A stretch of DNA of 6,966 bases, taken from Aminipila sp051883075 (GTDB taxonomy: Bacteria; Bacillota; Clostridia; Peptostreptococcales; Anaerovoracaceae). Each line of letters starts with the position of its first letter. The stretch's first letter is position 1. The stretch covers positions 1-6,966 of the forward strand of contig JBJETA010000161.1 in NCBI GenBank assembly GCA_051883075.1. The letters are read 5' to 3'. This document shows, one piece after another, positions 6,148 to 6,966 of this stretch. Under the pieces are notes generated by a model. That model worked only from the letters and a program-made list of their open reading frames with translations, did no database searches and was not told the DNA's origin. Position numbers and translations under genes: made by a program.

Positions 6148-6675
6148 AAACAGCTAAAAACAGCAAGGAATGGGAATATATTAATTTCAATTATATTTTA
6201 TATGGTCGGATTCTGCTGTATCGTTTGTCCTGAATTAGTAACTCAAAATGCACAAGTTATAACGGGAATTGTTTTAATTGTATATGGAAGTATAAAACTC
6301 ATGGGATATTTTTCAAAAGATTTATATTGCCTTGCTTTTCAATACGATTTTGCCTGCGGAATATTTTTGGCGGTTCTTGGAATTGTTGTTCTGGCTGGTA
6401 TGAGTAAATATTTTGGAACACATTTAATGGCTGAAATGGGAATCCTGATATTTCTGGATAGCCTTCTTTCAGTTCAGACATCTATGGATGCCCGGAGCTT
6501 TGGACTTTCGTCATGGAAGTTTATATTGTTTCTGTCGTTGCTGGCTGGAATCTTCGGGCTCATTCTGCTAATCAGAAATAATGTATTTTCAGCAGGCTGT
6601 GCTTTGATAGTAGAAGGTGTAATGAGACACTTTGTTGTGCATTGCACGGTACAGTTATCCTACATGTGCTCTTAA
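6145..6675 (+). CDS. DUF308 / HdeD-like six-helix membrane protein, probable CTG start
   Basis: About 176 residues if CTG 6145 is the start (MKQLKTARNGN...). Six hydrophobic segments lie at roughly 11-29, 37-55, 66-86, 95-110, 125-144 and 148-168, in the paired-helix repeat typical of DUF308. The stretch GILIFLDSLLSVQTSMDARSFGLSSW (split at 99-112 and 113-124) resembles the central signature of clostridial members of this family. E. coli HdeD is linked to acid resistance, but the clostridial proteins have no settled role. A GTG at 6136 would add three residues but lies in the ribosome site. The C-terminal tail (RHFVVHCTVQLSYMCS) is short, and I see no frameshift. It lies 61 bp before the radical SAM gene with no promoter or terminator recognised between them, so the two are probably co-transcribed. 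The structured leader upstream suggests control at translation initiation. Confidence 0.75.
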   Translation: MKQLKTARNGNILISIIFYMVGFCCIVCPELVTQNAQVITGIVLIVYGSIKLMGYFSKDLYCLAFQYDFACGIFLAVLGIVVLAGMSKYFGTHLMAEMGILIFLDSLLSVQTSMDARSFGLSSWKFILFLSLLAGIFGLILLIRNNVFSAGCALIVEGVMRHFVVHCTVQLSYMCS

Positions 6676-6722
6676 TATATATATTGTGATTAGTATTGAT
6701 AAAAACATTTAAAAATATAATT

Positions 6723-6739
6723 AGGAGGAAAATCTAATG
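6723..6739 (+). promoter_or_regulatory. Consensus ribosome binding site for the last gene
   Basis: AGGAGG (6723-6728) lies 8 bases before ATG 6737, an optimal arrangement, and fixes the start of the partial gene. A TATAAT string at 6716-6721 touches this site and cannot serve as its promoter. Confidence 0.75.
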
Positions 6740-6966
6740 GATGCAATAAAAACACTGAAAAAATTTGGGATTGAACAGACTTTCAACTATATTTACAAAG
6801 ATCCGGAACAAAACATGCTGAAAATTATGGATTGGGCAGACAAATTTTCTGATGGGGAATTTCTTCCTCAGAGAAAAGCAATACGAGAGGCAATTACTGA
6901 TACTGAACATCCTTATTATTGTTATATTCGCCGCTTATTTAAAGAGATAGATCCCAAGGTAGCCAA
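6737..6966 (+). CDS. N-terminus of a probable radical SAM protein (partial, runs off the window)
   Basis: Seventy-six codons are visible, beginning MDAIKTLKKFGIEQTFNYIY, with no stop before the window ends. Further stretches are MLKIMDWADKFSDGEFLPQR (27-46 region), KAIREAI and HPYYCYIRRLFKEIDPKVA. This helical, charged segment resembles from memory the N-terminal region found before the CxxxCxxC domain of a radical SAM protein group common in Lachnospiraceae. Those proteins use an iron-sulfur cluster and S-adenosylmethionine for radical chemistry. The cluster-binding cysteines are not in view, so the assignment is from resemblance alone and the reaction is unknown. The gene follows the DUF308 gene by 61 bp with its own strong ribosome site. 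Confidence 0.6.
   Translation, partial: MDAIKTLKKFGIEQTFNYIYKDPEQNMLKIMDWADKFSDGEFLPQRKAIREAITDTEHPYYCYIRRLFKEIDPKVA

Noticed and set aside
6696..6721. TTGATA (6696-6701) and TATAAT (6716-6721) as a promoter for the radical SAM gene
   Set aside because: Spacing is only 14 bases and transcription would begin in or after the ribosome site, so a normal leader is not possible.
1..6966. CRISPR arrays, tRNA or rRNA genes, insertion sequences or phage genes
   Set aside because: No regularly spaced repeats, cloverleaf-like segments, transposase motifs or terminal repeats with target duplications were seen in the window.

Overview
The window is moderately AT-rich and gene-dense, with short intergenic gaps, strong AGGAGG-type ribosome binding sites and several non-ATG starts. 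Protein style (lysine-rich membrane-anchored binding protein, two-domain LysM protein, DUF308 membrane protein, two-HKD cardiolipin synthase) suggests a low-GC Gram-positive, most likely a Clostridia member such as a Lachnospiraceae. This placement rests on recalled family resemblance, not on a search.

Left block (1-4534, + strand): three closely spaced genes read as one operon. They are a DHA2-type MFS exporter (87-1460), a membrane-anchored PstS-like solute-binding protein with a very long lysine-rich cytoplasmic arm and an acidic external linker (1469-3037), and a two-HKD phospholipase D/cardiolipin synthase starting at TTG (3062-4534). Gaps are 8 and 24 bp. A long hairpin at 4574-4620 ends the unit and also lies at the end of the convergent gene.

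Middle block (4649-5958): a site-2-protease family zinc membrane peptidase on the - strand (4649-5365, TTG start) is divergent from a small cysteine-containing protein with two LysM domains and no signal peptide (5524-5958). A possible extended -10 promoter for the protease lies at 5449-5454.

Right block (5959-6966, + strand): an unusually structured non-coding leader of about 185 bases precedes a six-helix DUF308/HdeD-like membrane protein (about 6145-6675). That gene's best start by ribosome-site spacing is CTG. The gene after it (6737 to window end, partial) looks like the N-terminus of a Clostridia radical SAM protein; its catalytic cysteines would lie beyond the window.

The most interesting observation is the leader. 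A 14-pair helix (6006-6019 with 6133-6146, including three G-U pairs) would bury the Shine-Dalgarno sequence and the first bases of the start codon. It would enclose two further hairpins and competes with a local hairpin at 5998-6014. This layout resembles a translation-controlling RNA switch, and I recognise no known riboswitch class in it.
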